The notes under the pieces were generated by a model. It had not been told where the DNA came from. It ran no database searches and worked only from the letters and a program-made list of their open reading frames with translations. Shown in pieces: positions 16,473-25,354 of a stretch of 37,196 bases of DNA; positions within the stretch are counted from its first letter, which is position 1; every line of letters starts with the position of its first letter. The stretch lies in NCBI GenBank assembly GCA_949289145.1, contig CASEML010000118.1:1-37196 (forward strand), given 5' to 3'. The DNA is from an uncultured Eubacteriales bacterium. Lineage in GTDB: Bacteria > Bacillota > Clostridia > Lachnospirales > Lachnospiraceae. A program made the translations under genes and the position numbers.

Positions 16473-17246
16473 CTAATCCATATAAGACAACACCTTTTCA
16501 AATTCCAGCGTGCCGCCAAACAAATCCAACGCACTTCCAATGGTAACATCCAATTTATTTCTACCCAATCGCTTTAATATTTCAAGGTCTTCGTAACTTC
16601 CAATTCCACCTGCATAAGTGACTGGTATTTCTCCGTAACTTCCCAGCATTTCTGCCAACTCTCTTTCCACACCGGAAGCCTTTCCTTCCACATCCACTGC
16701 ATGAACAAGAAATTCATCACAATACTGTCCCAAACGTTTCAGTGTAGTTACATTTAAGATTTCTTCTGTGAATTTCTGCCAGCGGTCTGTAACCACATAA
16801 TAAACTCCATCTTTTTTTCGACAGCTTAAATCCAGTACCACTCGCTTTCTGCCTACTGTTTTTACCAGCTTTTCTAAATTATCCCAGTTTACTTTGCCAT
16901 CCTTAAACACAAAAGAAGTTACAATCACATGGCTTGCACCGTTTTCTATGTAGTCCATAGCATTTTCATGGGTAATACCTCCGCCAATCTGCATCCCTCC
17001 TGGATAAGCATGCAAAGCCCCCAATGCCTGATTCCTTGTGGCTTCATAATATTCTGAAGAAGGAGGATTCAATAAAATAATATGTCCTCCCCAAATCCCC
17101 ATTTTCCGGTAACATTCTGCGTAAAAAGCAGCACTCTGTTCTGACACAAAGTTTTCCTGCGCCCGATTTCCCTGGTCCAACAGACTTCCGCCTACAATCT
17201 GTTTTACTTTCCCGTTATGAATATCTATACATGGTCTAAATTTCAT
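16473..17246 (-). CDS. hisA: Eukaryotic-type HisA (ProFAR isomerase)
   Basis: 257 residues. Unlike ordinary bacterial HisA, it follows the yeast HIS6 pattern: RPCIDIHNGKVKQIVGG, NFVSEQSAAFYAECY, GGMQIGGGI, ASHVIVTSFVF, VVLDLSCRKKDGVYYV, EFLVHAVDVEGKASGV, VTYAGGIGSYEDL and DVTIGSALDLFGG. The first Asp (in CIDIH) and a second Asp (in HAVDVEG) match the catalytic acid/base pair of the TIM barrel. The reaction is isomerisation of ProFAR to PRFAR in histidine biosynthesis. AGGAG lies six bases before the ATG. It is outside any his operon here and is paired with pepD, nine bases downstream. Confidence 0.9.
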   Translation of the reverse strand: MKFRPCIDIHNGKVKQIVGGSLLDQGNRAQENFVSEQSAAFYAECYRKMGIWGGHIILLNPPSSEYYEATRNQALGALHAYPGGMQIGGGITHENAMDYIENGASHVIVTSFVFKDGKVNWDNLEKLVKTVGRKRVVLDLSCRKKDGVYYVVTDRWQKFTEEILNVTTLKRLGQYCDEFLVHAVDVEGKASGVERELAEMLGSYGEIPVTYAGGIGSYEDLEILKRLGRNKLDVTIGSALDLFGGTLEFEKVLSYMD

Positions 17247-17294
17247 TCCAATCTCCTATGTACAGCAAACCGACAAGTCGATTTGCTTTTGATT

Positions 17295-17729
17295 CTATTC
17301 TACTACATTATTCTTTGTATTATTATTATTGTTGTTTGTATCTGTTTTGTTATTGTTTGTATTATCATCTGTAGTATTATCGTTAATATTGTTATTGTTA
17401 TCGTTGTTGTTATTGCCCTTGTCCGTTGCATCGTTAATCAAATCATCTGCTGCATCTTCCACACCGTCAATCACATCTTTACCAGCATCGCCTACATCAT
17501 CAATGATATTGTCGCCATTATTATTGTCTACATTAGCTCCGTCATTCTCACCGGCAGCAGTTCCGTTACCGCCAACATTGTCGTTTGTGCTTCCATTATC
17601 ATTTACTGTAGTAGTTGGTGTGTCTGTGGTGTTATTACTATTTTTATCATTATTGTTACCACATGCTGTCATGGTACAAATAGTAAGAACAAGTAATGCT
17701 CCTGCACACATCTTTTTCATTTTTGTCAT
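17295..17729 (-). CDS. Asn/Asp-rich low-complexity lipoprotein
   Basis: 144 residues. A lipoprotein signal is clear: MTKMKKMCAGALLVLTICTM then TAC, with the lipidated Cys at about residue 22 of this start. The rest is almost entirely Asn, Asp, Thr and Gly, including runs of five to six Asn, with a short helical-looking patch (DAGKDVIDGVEDAADDLINDA) in the middle. The coding DNA is a matching AAT/AAC low-complexity tract. It should be tethered to the outer face of the membrane as a flexible, acidic tail; no enzyme domain is visible. The start is ATG 17729, with GGAG 11 bases upstream; an upstream GTG lies inside that ribosome site. Function unknown. Confidence 0.75.
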   Translation of the reverse strand: MTKMKKMCAGALLVLTICTMTACGNNNDKNSNNTTDTPTTTVNDNGSTNDNVGGNGTAAGENDGANVDNNNGDNIIDDVGDAGKDVIDGVEDAADDLINDATDKGNNNNDNNNNINDNTTDDNTNNNKTDTNNNNNNTKNNVVE

Positions 17730-17826
17730 AATATAAAACACTCCTTTTTCTAATCTATTAAGAGCCCTGCTCTTTGTCTTAATATTTCCTGAAAAGAAGT
17801 GTTTTATTCTTAATTCATTTTATTTT

Positions 17827-18591
17827 TTAACTTTCTGCTTCAATTACATCTGCCATATCATACATTCCGGCAGATTTTCCACTTAAAAACTTAGCTGCCT
17901 GAACAGCACCTTTTGCAAACACTGCCTTAGAATATGCTGTATGTTTAAATTCAATAACTTCATCAATTCCCGCAAAAATCACTTCATGTTCACCTACAAT
18001 CGTTCCGCCTCTTACTGCACTAAGACCAATTTCTTTCTTTTCTCTCTTTTTACGTTCCTTGCTTCTATCATAATTATATGCATATTCATTATTTAATACT
18101 TCATTCATAGAATCTGCCAGTGCCAGCGCAGTACCACTTGGTGCATCCACTTTCTGGTTATGATGCTTTTCAACAATTTCAATATCATAACCTGCCGGTG
18201 CAAGAATTCCCGTGACTTCTTTTAATAATTTTAAAAGCATATTAATGCCTAGTGACATATTGGCAGATTTTAAGACTGCCGTCTTTTTGGCAGTTTCCGG
18301 AATTCTATTAATTTGTTCTTCTGTCAAGCCGGTGGTACATAACACTACCGGAAGTTTCTTCTCCTCACAGTAATCTAATAATGCATCCACTGCTGGTGCC
18401 GCTGCAAAATCAATAACAACATCCGCTTCCACATTACATTCACTAATACTCTTGAATACAGGATAGTTATTTTTCATCTGATCATACACATCTATCCCTG
18501 CTACAATCTCTGCATTCTCATCTTCTTTTACAATTCCGCTGATTACCTGGCCCATTTTCCCATTACAACCATGCATAATTATTTTAACCAT
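17827..18591 (-). CDS. dapB: 4-hydroxy-tetrahydrodipicolinate reductase
   Basis: 254 residues. The N-terminal nucleotide-binding motif is IIMHGCNGKMGQVI; VVIDFAAAPAV and LCTTGLTEEQ follow, and the catalytic and substrate block EIVEKHHNQKVDAPSGTA carries the His-His and Lys of DapB. It reduces the DapA product to tetrahydrodipicolinate in the lysine/diaminopimelate pathway. Start ATG 18591 is preceded by GGAGG at five bases; longer frames would place that site inside the gene. It lies 36 bases after dapA and is controlled by the same lysine riboswitch. Confidence 0.96.
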   Translation of the reverse strand: MVKIIMHGCNGKMGQVISGIVKEDENAEIVAGIDVYDQMKNNYPVFKSISECNVEADVVIDFAAAPAVDALLDYCEEKKLPVVLCTTGLTEEQINRIPETAKKTAVLKSANMSLGINMLLKLLKEVTGILAPAGYDIEIVEKHHNQKVDAPSGTALALADSMNEVLNNEYAYNYDRSKERKKREKKEIGLSAVRGGTIVGEHEVIFAGIDEVIEFKHTAYSKAVFAKGAVQAAKFLSGKSAGMYDMADVIEAES

Positions 18592-18627
18592 TTTATCCTC
18601 CATCACACAAAAAGTACCTTAGCAACA

Positions 18628-19518
18628 TTATTTTACATTTATGCCAAATTCTTCCATTGCTTTCTTTAAGCTTTCTTTATGAGCCTCTTCTATTTCCGTC
18701 ATTGGCATACGAAGAGGGCCGACTTCCATTCCCATAAGATTAACCGCAGCCTTTACCGGAATCGGATTTACCTCACAGAATAACTGGTCAATTAATGGAA
18801 GTGCCCTTAACTGTAATTGTGCGCTTTCCTTCACCCTTCCATTCATATATAATTCTACAATATTGTGAGTTTCTTCCGGTGCCACATTAGATAATACCGA
18901 AATTACCCCAAGTCCTCCTAAAGAAAGAATCGGTACAATCTGATCATCGTTACCGGAATACACATCAATACATCCGTCTGCCAGCTGCATTAACTTTGCC
19001 ACCTGTGAAATGTTTCCAGTGGCTTCCTTAATGGCTACAATGTTTTCCACATTTTTTGCCAGTGCCACCGCTGTTTCCGGCTGAATATTGCATCCAGTTC
19101 TAGACGGTACATTGTACATGATAATAGGAAGTTTTACGGAATCTGCCACTGCTGTATAGTGGGCAATCAATCCCTTCTGAGTTGCCTTATTATAATAAGG
19201 AGTAACAACTAACAATGCATCCGCACCATACTTTTCTGCTTCCTGTGATAAATAAATTGCAGTTTCAGTACAATTAGAACCTGTTCCTGCCACAACCGGA
19301 ACTCTCTTTGCAACTTTATCTATGGTATATTTAATACATTCCAAATGTTCTTCATGGGTTAAAGTGGATGCTTCACCTGTAGTTCCGCAAATAATAATCG
19401 CATCTGTTTTATTCGCAATCTGAAATTCAATCAGCTCACCTAATTTTTCATAATTAACAGAGCCATCTTCATGAAATGGTGTAATAATTGCCACACCAGC
19501 GCCTTTAAAAATTGCCAT
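18628..19518 (-). CDS. dapA: 4-hydroxy-tetrahydrodipicolinate synthase
   Basis: 296 residues, full length. TIM-barrel aldolase with GTTGEASTLTHEEH (substrate-activating Thr pair), VVTPYYNKATQKGLIAHY (catalytic Tyr), YNVPSRTGCN, and the Schiff-base Lys in IVAIKEATGNI. It condenses pyruvate with aspartate semialdehyde, the first step committed to lysine and diaminopimelate. AGGAGG is seven bases from the ATG. It is the first gene of dapA-dapB and is preceded by a lysine riboswitch and its own strong promoter. Confidence 0.97.
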   Translation of the reverse strand: MAIFKGAGVAIITPFHEDGSVNYEKLGELIEFQIANKTDAIIICGTTGEASTLTHEEHLECIKYTIDKVAKRVPVVAGTGSNCTETAIYLSQEAEKYGADALLVVTPYYNKATQKGLIAHYTAVADSVKLPIIMYNVPSRTGCNIQPETAVALAKNVENIVAIKEATGNISQVAKLMQLADGCIDVYSGNDDQIVPILSLGGLGVISVLSNVAPEETHNIVELYMNGRVKESAQLQLRALPLIDQLFCEVNPIPVKAAVNLMGMEVGPLRMPMTEIEEAHKESLKKAMEEFGINVK

Positions 19519-19536
19519 ACTGATTCCTCCTTAATA

Positions 19537-19570
19537 TTAAAATAGGAACCGACAAGCCTGCCGATTCCTA
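19537..19570 (-). terminator. Riboswitch expression-platform hairpin before dapA
   Basis: Leftward: TAGGAATCGGCA, loop GGCT, TGTCGGTTCCTA, with one mismatch, then TTTTAATA. It lies between the lysine aptamer and the ribosome site of dapA, so it is the likely terminator that forms when lysine is bound. The U tract is short. Confidence 0.65.
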
Positions 19571-19597
19571 TAGAATTAACTTATTCTTCTATTCCTC

Positions 19598-19763
19598 GAT
19601 AGCGCACCATCTTTTTTAGATGACAGTCATACAGTTCTTAACTGCATGCCCAAGGCAAACCTTGCAGAAAATTTGTCTTTCGGCACTGTTTCCTTTCCAT
19701 TGTCCTCCTCTGTTCCTGCAACATCAGATAATGTACTCTTAAACAGCGCAACCTCTATCTTTT
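19598..19763 (-). promoter_or_regulatory. Lysine riboswitch (L box)
   Basis: Reading leftward, the 5' side AGATAGAGGTTGCGC pairs with the 3' side GTGCGCTATC to close the P1/P2 stem. Between them are the hallmarks of the lysine aptamer: AAGAGTAC shortly after the 5' block, GGAAAGG, and GCCGAAAG followed by the final hairpins. The order and spacing are those of the L box as I know it. It sits downstream of a consensus promoter and upstream of a hairpin and dapA, so lysine should reduce dapA-dapB expression. Confidence 0.93.
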
Positions 19764-19799
19764 TTATTCACTTATTTTCAAAAAGCTTTACTATATATG

Positions 19800-19828
19800 A
19801 ATATAACACTATTACATCTTCTTGTCAA
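19800..19828 (-). promoter_or_regulatory. Promoter of the lysine riboswitch-dapAB transcript
   Basis: Leftward: -35 TTGACA (19823-19828), 17-base spacer, -10 TATATT (19800-19805). The -35 lies only a few bases after the stop codon of the adenosyltransferase gene. Transcription should start about 30 bases before the aptamer. Confidence 0.85.
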
Positions 19829-19833
19829 CCAAC

Positions 19834-20319
19834 TTATTTCAAGGTTTCTACCTTTGAAACATTGTCTGCAATCTCCATAATTTCATCGTTGATAAAACGT
19901 CCCGTAAAAATAAGTTCCATATCTTCACTTTTATGTTCCGTTATTTCACGGATATCTTCCATAGTAATAATCTTATTGTCTAAAAGTCCTAGTAATTCAT
20001 CCAAGATCAATACTTCACATCCCCCGGTCTGAACCACTTTTCTGGCAAAATTAATTCCATTTCTTATATTCATGACTTCTTCCGATTGCTGTGTCTGTGA
20101 CAGTTGGTCATAAAACTCATTCGATTTTTCAAAACGAAACAATTTGATCTCCGGCTCCAACCGCTTTATAAAGCTGATTTCTTCCTCATTCCGTCCTTTT
20201 AAAAACTGGATGATGGTCACTGTTTTTCCCAGACTGGCAGCACGTATTGCCTGACCAATGGCAGCAGTAGTCTTGCCGCGCCCATCACCACAAAAAATCT
20301 GTATAAGTCCTGTTTCCAT
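19834..20319 (-). CDS. cobO: Cob(I)yrinic acid a,c-diamide adenosyltransferase (CobO/BtuR type)
   Basis: 161 residues. The N-terminus LIQIFCGDGRGKTTAAIGQA contains the unusual P-loop GDGRGKTT that binds ATP in this family, followed by VTIIQFLKG and the Walker-B-like EVLILDELLGLLDN, and IFTGRF near the end. The enzyme moves the 5'-deoxyadenosyl group of ATP onto cobalt of corrinoids to make adenosylcobamide. It is slightly shorter than CobO/BtuR (about 170-200). No other cobalamin gene is nearby, so it may serve salvage. AGAGGTG lies four bases before the ATG; it follows the SSB-like gene by 81 bases. Confidence 0.93.
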   Translation of the reverse strand: METGLIQIFCGDGRGKTTAAIGQAIRAASLGKTVTIIQFLKGRNEEEISFIKRLEPEIKLFRFEKSNEFYDQLSQTQQSEEVMNIRNGINFARKVVQTGGCEVLILDELLGLLDNKIITMEDIREITEHKSEDMELIFTGRFINDEIMEIADNVSKVETLK

Positions 20320-20400
20320 AACACACCTCTTTTAGTATTACTTTTATCAAAATAATTTATTCTAGTAATTCTACCATAATTGAGGCTGTTAATCAATCCT

Positions 20401-21027
20401 TTATTCCAGATACTCTAGTTTGCTGACAGAAACTTCGTAAGCAACACGCTTTTCCATTTCCTCTTCGCTGATTTTTTTCACATATTCCCTGCTCTGGATT
20501 CTTCCCCAAATCTGAATATGTCCTCCCACTGTAAAATCTGCTGCAAATCTTGCGTTTCTTCCCCAGCAGATACATGGAATATAATCAGACTTTCCATAGG
20601 GACGGTTTACTGCTACCAGTAAATCTGCTATTTCTCTGCCTAAAGGAGTTTTCCGGTAAACCGGCGGTTTACATATGTACCCATCCAGAAAAATCTGATT
20701 CGTTTTGGTTCCTTCTCCTGTCTCTTCTACAAATTCGATTTCCCTTACAAACACAGAAAGTACCAGACGATTTTTCTTTTCCTCATGTCTGTTGTAGGAA
20801 CGAAACTGCCCTATCACGCAGACATTTGACCCTTCATAGTTTTCCTTCACATTAACCAGGCGGTCCGAAATCATAAGCGGTATAATATCGGAGGAGTCGC
20901 TTAAGCGCTTCACTTTTAAATCTACCATGTAAAATCCTTCTCCAAAAATCTCATGGCTGAATGTAAAATCACTGGCGATTTCTCCCATCATAGTTACCTG
21001 ATTGTTTTCAATTACCTTATCTGTCAT
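20401..21027 (-). CDS. Tandem OB-fold single-stranded DNA-binding-like protein
   Basis: 208 residues with two SSB-like OB folds in one chain: about 5-100 (NNQVTMMGEIASDFTFSHEI, VCVIGQFRSYNRHEEKKNRL) and 108-208 (NQIFLDGYICKPPVYRKTPLG, IADLLVAVNRPY, YIPCICWGRNARFA, GGHIQIWGRIQSREYVKK). The second OB fold is the more SSB-like ('R.tplg.eiad..vAvnR.y...dyip...wg..A.f'). The acidic C-terminal peptide of canonical SSB is absent, so it is probably not the main replication SSB. This two-domain form is found in Lachnospiraceae. AGGGAG lies nine bases before the ATG. A leftward extended -10 (TGG-TATAAA, 21093-21098) may be its promoter. Confidence 0.8.
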   Translation of the reverse strand: MTDKVIENNQVTMMGEIASDFTFSHEIFGEGFYMVDLKVKRLSDSSDIIPLMISDRLVNVKENYEGSNVCVIGQFRSYNRHEEKKNRLVLSVFVREIEFVEETGEGTKTNQIFLDGYICKPPVYRKTPLGREIADLLVAVNRPYGKSDYIPCICWGRNARFAADFTVGGHIQIWGRIQSREYVKKISEEEMEKRVAYEVSVSKLEYLE

Positions 21028-21092
21028 AAATTGTTTCTCCCTTCTTCTAACAGTAATCTTTGCATAAATATATCTATTCCATTATTTACGAT

Positions 21093-21098
21093 TTTATA
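21093..21098 (-). promoter_or_regulatory. Possible extended -10 for the SSB-like gene
   Basis: Leftward TATAAA preceded by TGG (extended -10), about 65 bases before the start codon; the -35 is poor. Confidence 0.3.
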
Positions 21099-21275
21099 CC
21101 AAATATCAAAGAAAATCGTCCGACTTTTCTCGACATCCAAGACTTTTGCCGCGGATATTTTTCGTTTTGGGCTAAATCATATCACATATTTCTGAATAAT
21201 TTTGATTAAAATTCCTAAAATATTCTTAATTTATTTTCTGTTTTCAAGTAAAATGGCGAATTTATTCAATTTAAC

Positions 21276-21303
21276 TTGTAATATACCCAAAATATGATAA
21301 ACT
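21276..21303 (+). promoter_or_regulatory. Possible typA promoter in divergent gap 21028-21416
   Basis: -35 TTGTAA (21276-21281), 16-base spacer, -10 TAAACT (21298-21303), about 110 bases before the typA start. The gap of 389 bases between the divergent SSB-like gene and typA is AT-rich and holds no gene that I can support; the long typA leader has no recognised riboswitch. Confidence 0.3.
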
Positions 21304-21416
21304 GAATATTAGTCATTTTTTCTTGGGAAAAAATCGACAAAAAACTACTAATATATATTATAGAAGAAACAGGCTATGCTATACATTTGTATTCAAAGAA
21401 AGAAGGACTTAAAATT

Positions 21417-23243
21417 ATGAAAATGAAACGTGATGACATTCGTAATATCGCTATTATTGCCCATGTAGACCACGGTAAAACTACTTTGGTAGATGAACTT
21501 TTAAAACAAAGCGGTGTATTCCGTTCTAATCAAGAAGTTGCTGAACGTGTAATGGACTCTAATGATATCGAACGTGAAAGAGGTATTACAATTCTTTCTA
21601 AAAACACTGCTGTATTTTATAAAGATACAAAAATAAATATTATCGACACTCCAGGACATGCTGATTTCGGCGGTGAAGTGGAACGTGTCTTAAAGATGGT
21701 AAACGGCGTTGTTTTGGTAGTAGATGCCTTTGAAGGTGCCATGCCGCAGACAAAATTCGTATTAAAAAAAGCTTTGGAACTGGATCTTCCAGTTATTGTT
21801 TGTGTGAATAAAATCGACCGTCCGGAGGCCCGTCCTGACGAAGTAATTGATGAAGTTCTTGAATTGTTTATGGACTTAGATGCTTCTGACGAACAGCTAG
21901 ACTGTCCATTTATCTATGCTTCCGCCAAAAACGGTTATGCTATGAAGGAATTAACAGATGAGCCAAAGGATATGCAGCCCTTATTTGAAACTATTATTAA
22001 TTACATTCCAGCCCCAGAAGGTGACCCGGATGCCAGCACTCAGGTGTTAATCAGCACCATTGATTACAATGAATATGTGGGACGTATCGGTGTTGGTAAG
22101 GTAGACAATGGTTCCTTAAAGGTAAATCAAGATGCTGTTTTAGTAAACGCTCACGATGATAGCCTTTGCAAAAAGGTTAAGATCAGCAAACTTTATGAAT
22201 TTGACGGTTTAAAGAAAGTAGAAGTAAATGAAGCCGGCATTGGTGCCATCGTTGCCATTTCCGGTATTGCAGATATCCATATCGGAGATACTATCTGTGC
22301 CCCGGAAAATCCCGTTGCCATTCCATTCCAGAAGATTTCTGAGCCTACCATCGCCATGACTTTCCTGGTAAATGACAGTCCATTGGCAGGCAAAGAAGGT
22401 AAGTTTGTAACTTCCAGACACCTTCGTGACCGTCTGTTCAGGGAATTAAATACAGATGTAAGTTTACGGGTAGAAGAAACAGATTCTGCGGAAAGCTTTA
22501 AGGTATCGGGACGCGGTGAACTTCACTTATCTGTATTAATTGAAAATATGCGCCGTGAAGGTTTCGAATTTGCAGTAAGTAAAGCCGAAGTTCTTTACAA
22601 AAAAGATGATAATGGAAAACTGTTAGAACCTATGGAACTTGCATACATTGATGTTCCCGATGAATTCTCCGGTGCTGTCATCGAAAAATTAAGCCAGCGT
22701 AAGGGAGAACTTCGCAACATGGGTGCTTCCAACGGCGGTTATACCAGACTGGAATTCTCTATTCCGTCCCGTGGTCTTATCGGTTACCGTGGTGAATTTA
22801 TGACCGACACCAAGGGAAATGGTATAATTAACACTATTTTTGACGGATATGGTCCATACAAGGGCGACATCCAGTACAGAAAGCAGGGCTCTCTCATTGC
22901 TTTCGAAGCTGGTGAAGCTATCACTTATGGATTATATAATGCTCAGGAACGCGGCACCTTATTTATCGGACCTGGTGAAAAGGTATATGCGGGCATGGTA
23001 ATCGGGCAAAACGGTAAAGCTGAGGATATTGAATTAAATGTATGTAAGAAAAAACAGCTTACAAATACACGTTCCTCCAGCGCCGATGAAGCATTACGCC
23101 TTACACCACCTAGAATTTTAAGTCTAGAACAGGCATTAGATTTTATCGATACGGACGAGCTTTTAGAGGTTACTCCTGAAAGTCTTCGTATCCGTAAAAA
23201 GATACTTGATTCTACTATGAGAAAGAGAGCTGCTAGAAACTAG
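21417..23243 (+). CDS. typA: Ribosome-associated translational GTPase TypA/BipA
   Basis: 608 residues, full length. GTPase motifs: G1 IAHVDHGKTTLVDELL, switch I RERGITI, G3 IDTPGHADFGGEVER, G4 VCVNKIDRP, G5-like YASAKNG. Behind the G domain come the EF-G-like beta-barrel, two alpha/beta domains (LHLSVLIENMRREGFEF) and the BipA-specific C-terminal domain (LIAFEAGEAITYGLYNAQERG, KKKQLTNTRSSSADEALRL). It acts on the ribosome, helping 50S assembly and growth under stress such as cold. The start is ATG 21417 (AAGGAC, eight bases upstream); a TTG at 21387 is in frame without a ribosome site. It converges on the acetyltransferase gene with a terminator between. Confidence 0.96.
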   Translation: MKMKRDDIRNIAIIAHVDHGKTTLVDELLKQSGVFRSNQEVAERVMDSNDIERERGITILSKNTAVFYKDTKINIIDTPGHADFGGEVERVLKMVNGVVLVVDAFEGAMPQTKFVLKKALELDLPVIVCVNKIDRPEARPDEVIDEVLELFMDLDASDEQLDCPFIYASAKNGYAMKELTDEPKDMQPLFETIINYIPAPEGDPDASTQVLISTIDYNEYVGRIGVGKVDNGSLKVNQDAVLVNAHDDSLCKKVKISKLYEFDGLKKVEVNEAGIGAIVAISGIADIHIGDTICAPENPVAIPFQKISEPTIAMTFLVNDSPLAGKEGKFVTSRHLRDRLFRELNTDVSLRVEETDSAESFKVSGRGELHLSVLIENMRREGFEFAVSKAEVLYKKDDNGKLLEPMELAYIDVPDEFSGAVIEKLSQRKGELRNMGASNGGYTRLEFSIPSRGLIGYRGEFMTDTKGNGIINTIFDGYGPYKGDIQYRKQGSLIAFEAGEAITYGLYNAQERGTLFIGPGEKVYAGMVIGQNGKAEDIELNVCKKKQLTNTRSSSADEALRLTPPRILSLEQALDFIDTDELLEVTPESLRIRKKILDSTMRKRAARN

Positions 23244-23252
23244 ATAGATTTT

Positions 23253-23298
23253 AAGCCGGATTCAATGTGTATATACATTGATATCCGGCTTCATTTTT
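23253..23298 (+). terminator. Terminator after typA
   Basis: AAGCCGGAT (23253-23261) pairs with ATCCGGCTT (23283-23291), with a second inner stem TCAATGT/ACATTGA, followed by CATTTTTT. Strong for the plus strand. Confidence 0.88.
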
Positions 23299-23338
23299 TA
23301 CGCTAATCTGAAAGAATAATTAATCATATTATGGGACA

Positions 23339-23800
23339 TCAATACTGTGGAAGTTCCAGCACCATTGCTTCTGTGGAGGCTTTAAATCCCAATTGTTCAT
23401 ACAAAAAACGTCCTTCCTCCGTAGCATCTAAACTTATTTCACTAACCCCTTTCTCTTTTGCTTCATCCATAAGCATCTCCATCATTTTTAAAGCGATTCC
23501 CTGCCTTCTATATTTCTTATCTACATAAACATTCATAATGTGGGCTCTTTTTCCTGTAGGATGGTCGAAGGTAGGCATAAGTAATATATAACAAATTGTT
23601 GCACATCCAATCGGTACATTGTCGTTCCATGCCAAAACCGTAGTTTGATCAGCATTTTCATAATATGATCTGGTATGATTTTGAAATTTTTTATCAAATA
23701 CATATTCTTTATGTAAATGGCAGACCGATTTGATAGTTGCATATCGCATATTCAAAACTTGTTCCATATCATTTGGTTTTGCTTTTCTTATTTCAATCAT
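23339..23800 (-). CDS. GNAT-family N-acetyltransferase
   Basis: 153 residues. The acetyl-CoA motif is VYVDKKYRRQGIALKMMEML (R-R-Q-G-I-A loop) at about 88-107, followed by ISLDATEEGRFLYEQLGF, the usual motif B. The start IEIRKAKPNDMEQVLNMR is typical of GNAT enzymes. The substrate is unknown. It starts 33 bases after glpK and is probably the last gene of pepF-glpK-acetyltransferase. Confidence 0.9.
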   Translation of the reverse strand: MIEIRKAKPNDMEQVLNMRYATIKSVCHLHKEYVFDKKFQNHTRSYYENADQTTVLAWNDNVPIGCATICYILLMPTFDHPTGKRAHIMNVYVDKKYRRQGIALKMMEMLMDEAKEKGVSEISLDATEEGRFLYEQLGFKASTEAMVLELPQY

Positions 23801-23833
23801 TGCAATATGATCCTCCTTTTGTGCTGTGAAGAC

Positions 23834-25354
<1,521 letters not shown>

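Noticed and set aside
17217-17736. Long hydrophobic frames on the plus strand
   Set aside because: They are the antisense of the Asn-rich lipoprotein; AAT/AAC repeats read backwards give Ile/Val/Leu runs.
17758-17776. Hairpin AAGAGC-CCT-GCTCTT after dapB
   Set aside because: No T tract follows in the leftward direction, so I do not call it a terminator.
21028-21416. Structured leader RNA before typA
   Set aside because: AT-rich with no clear paired conserved blocks; nothing can be supported.
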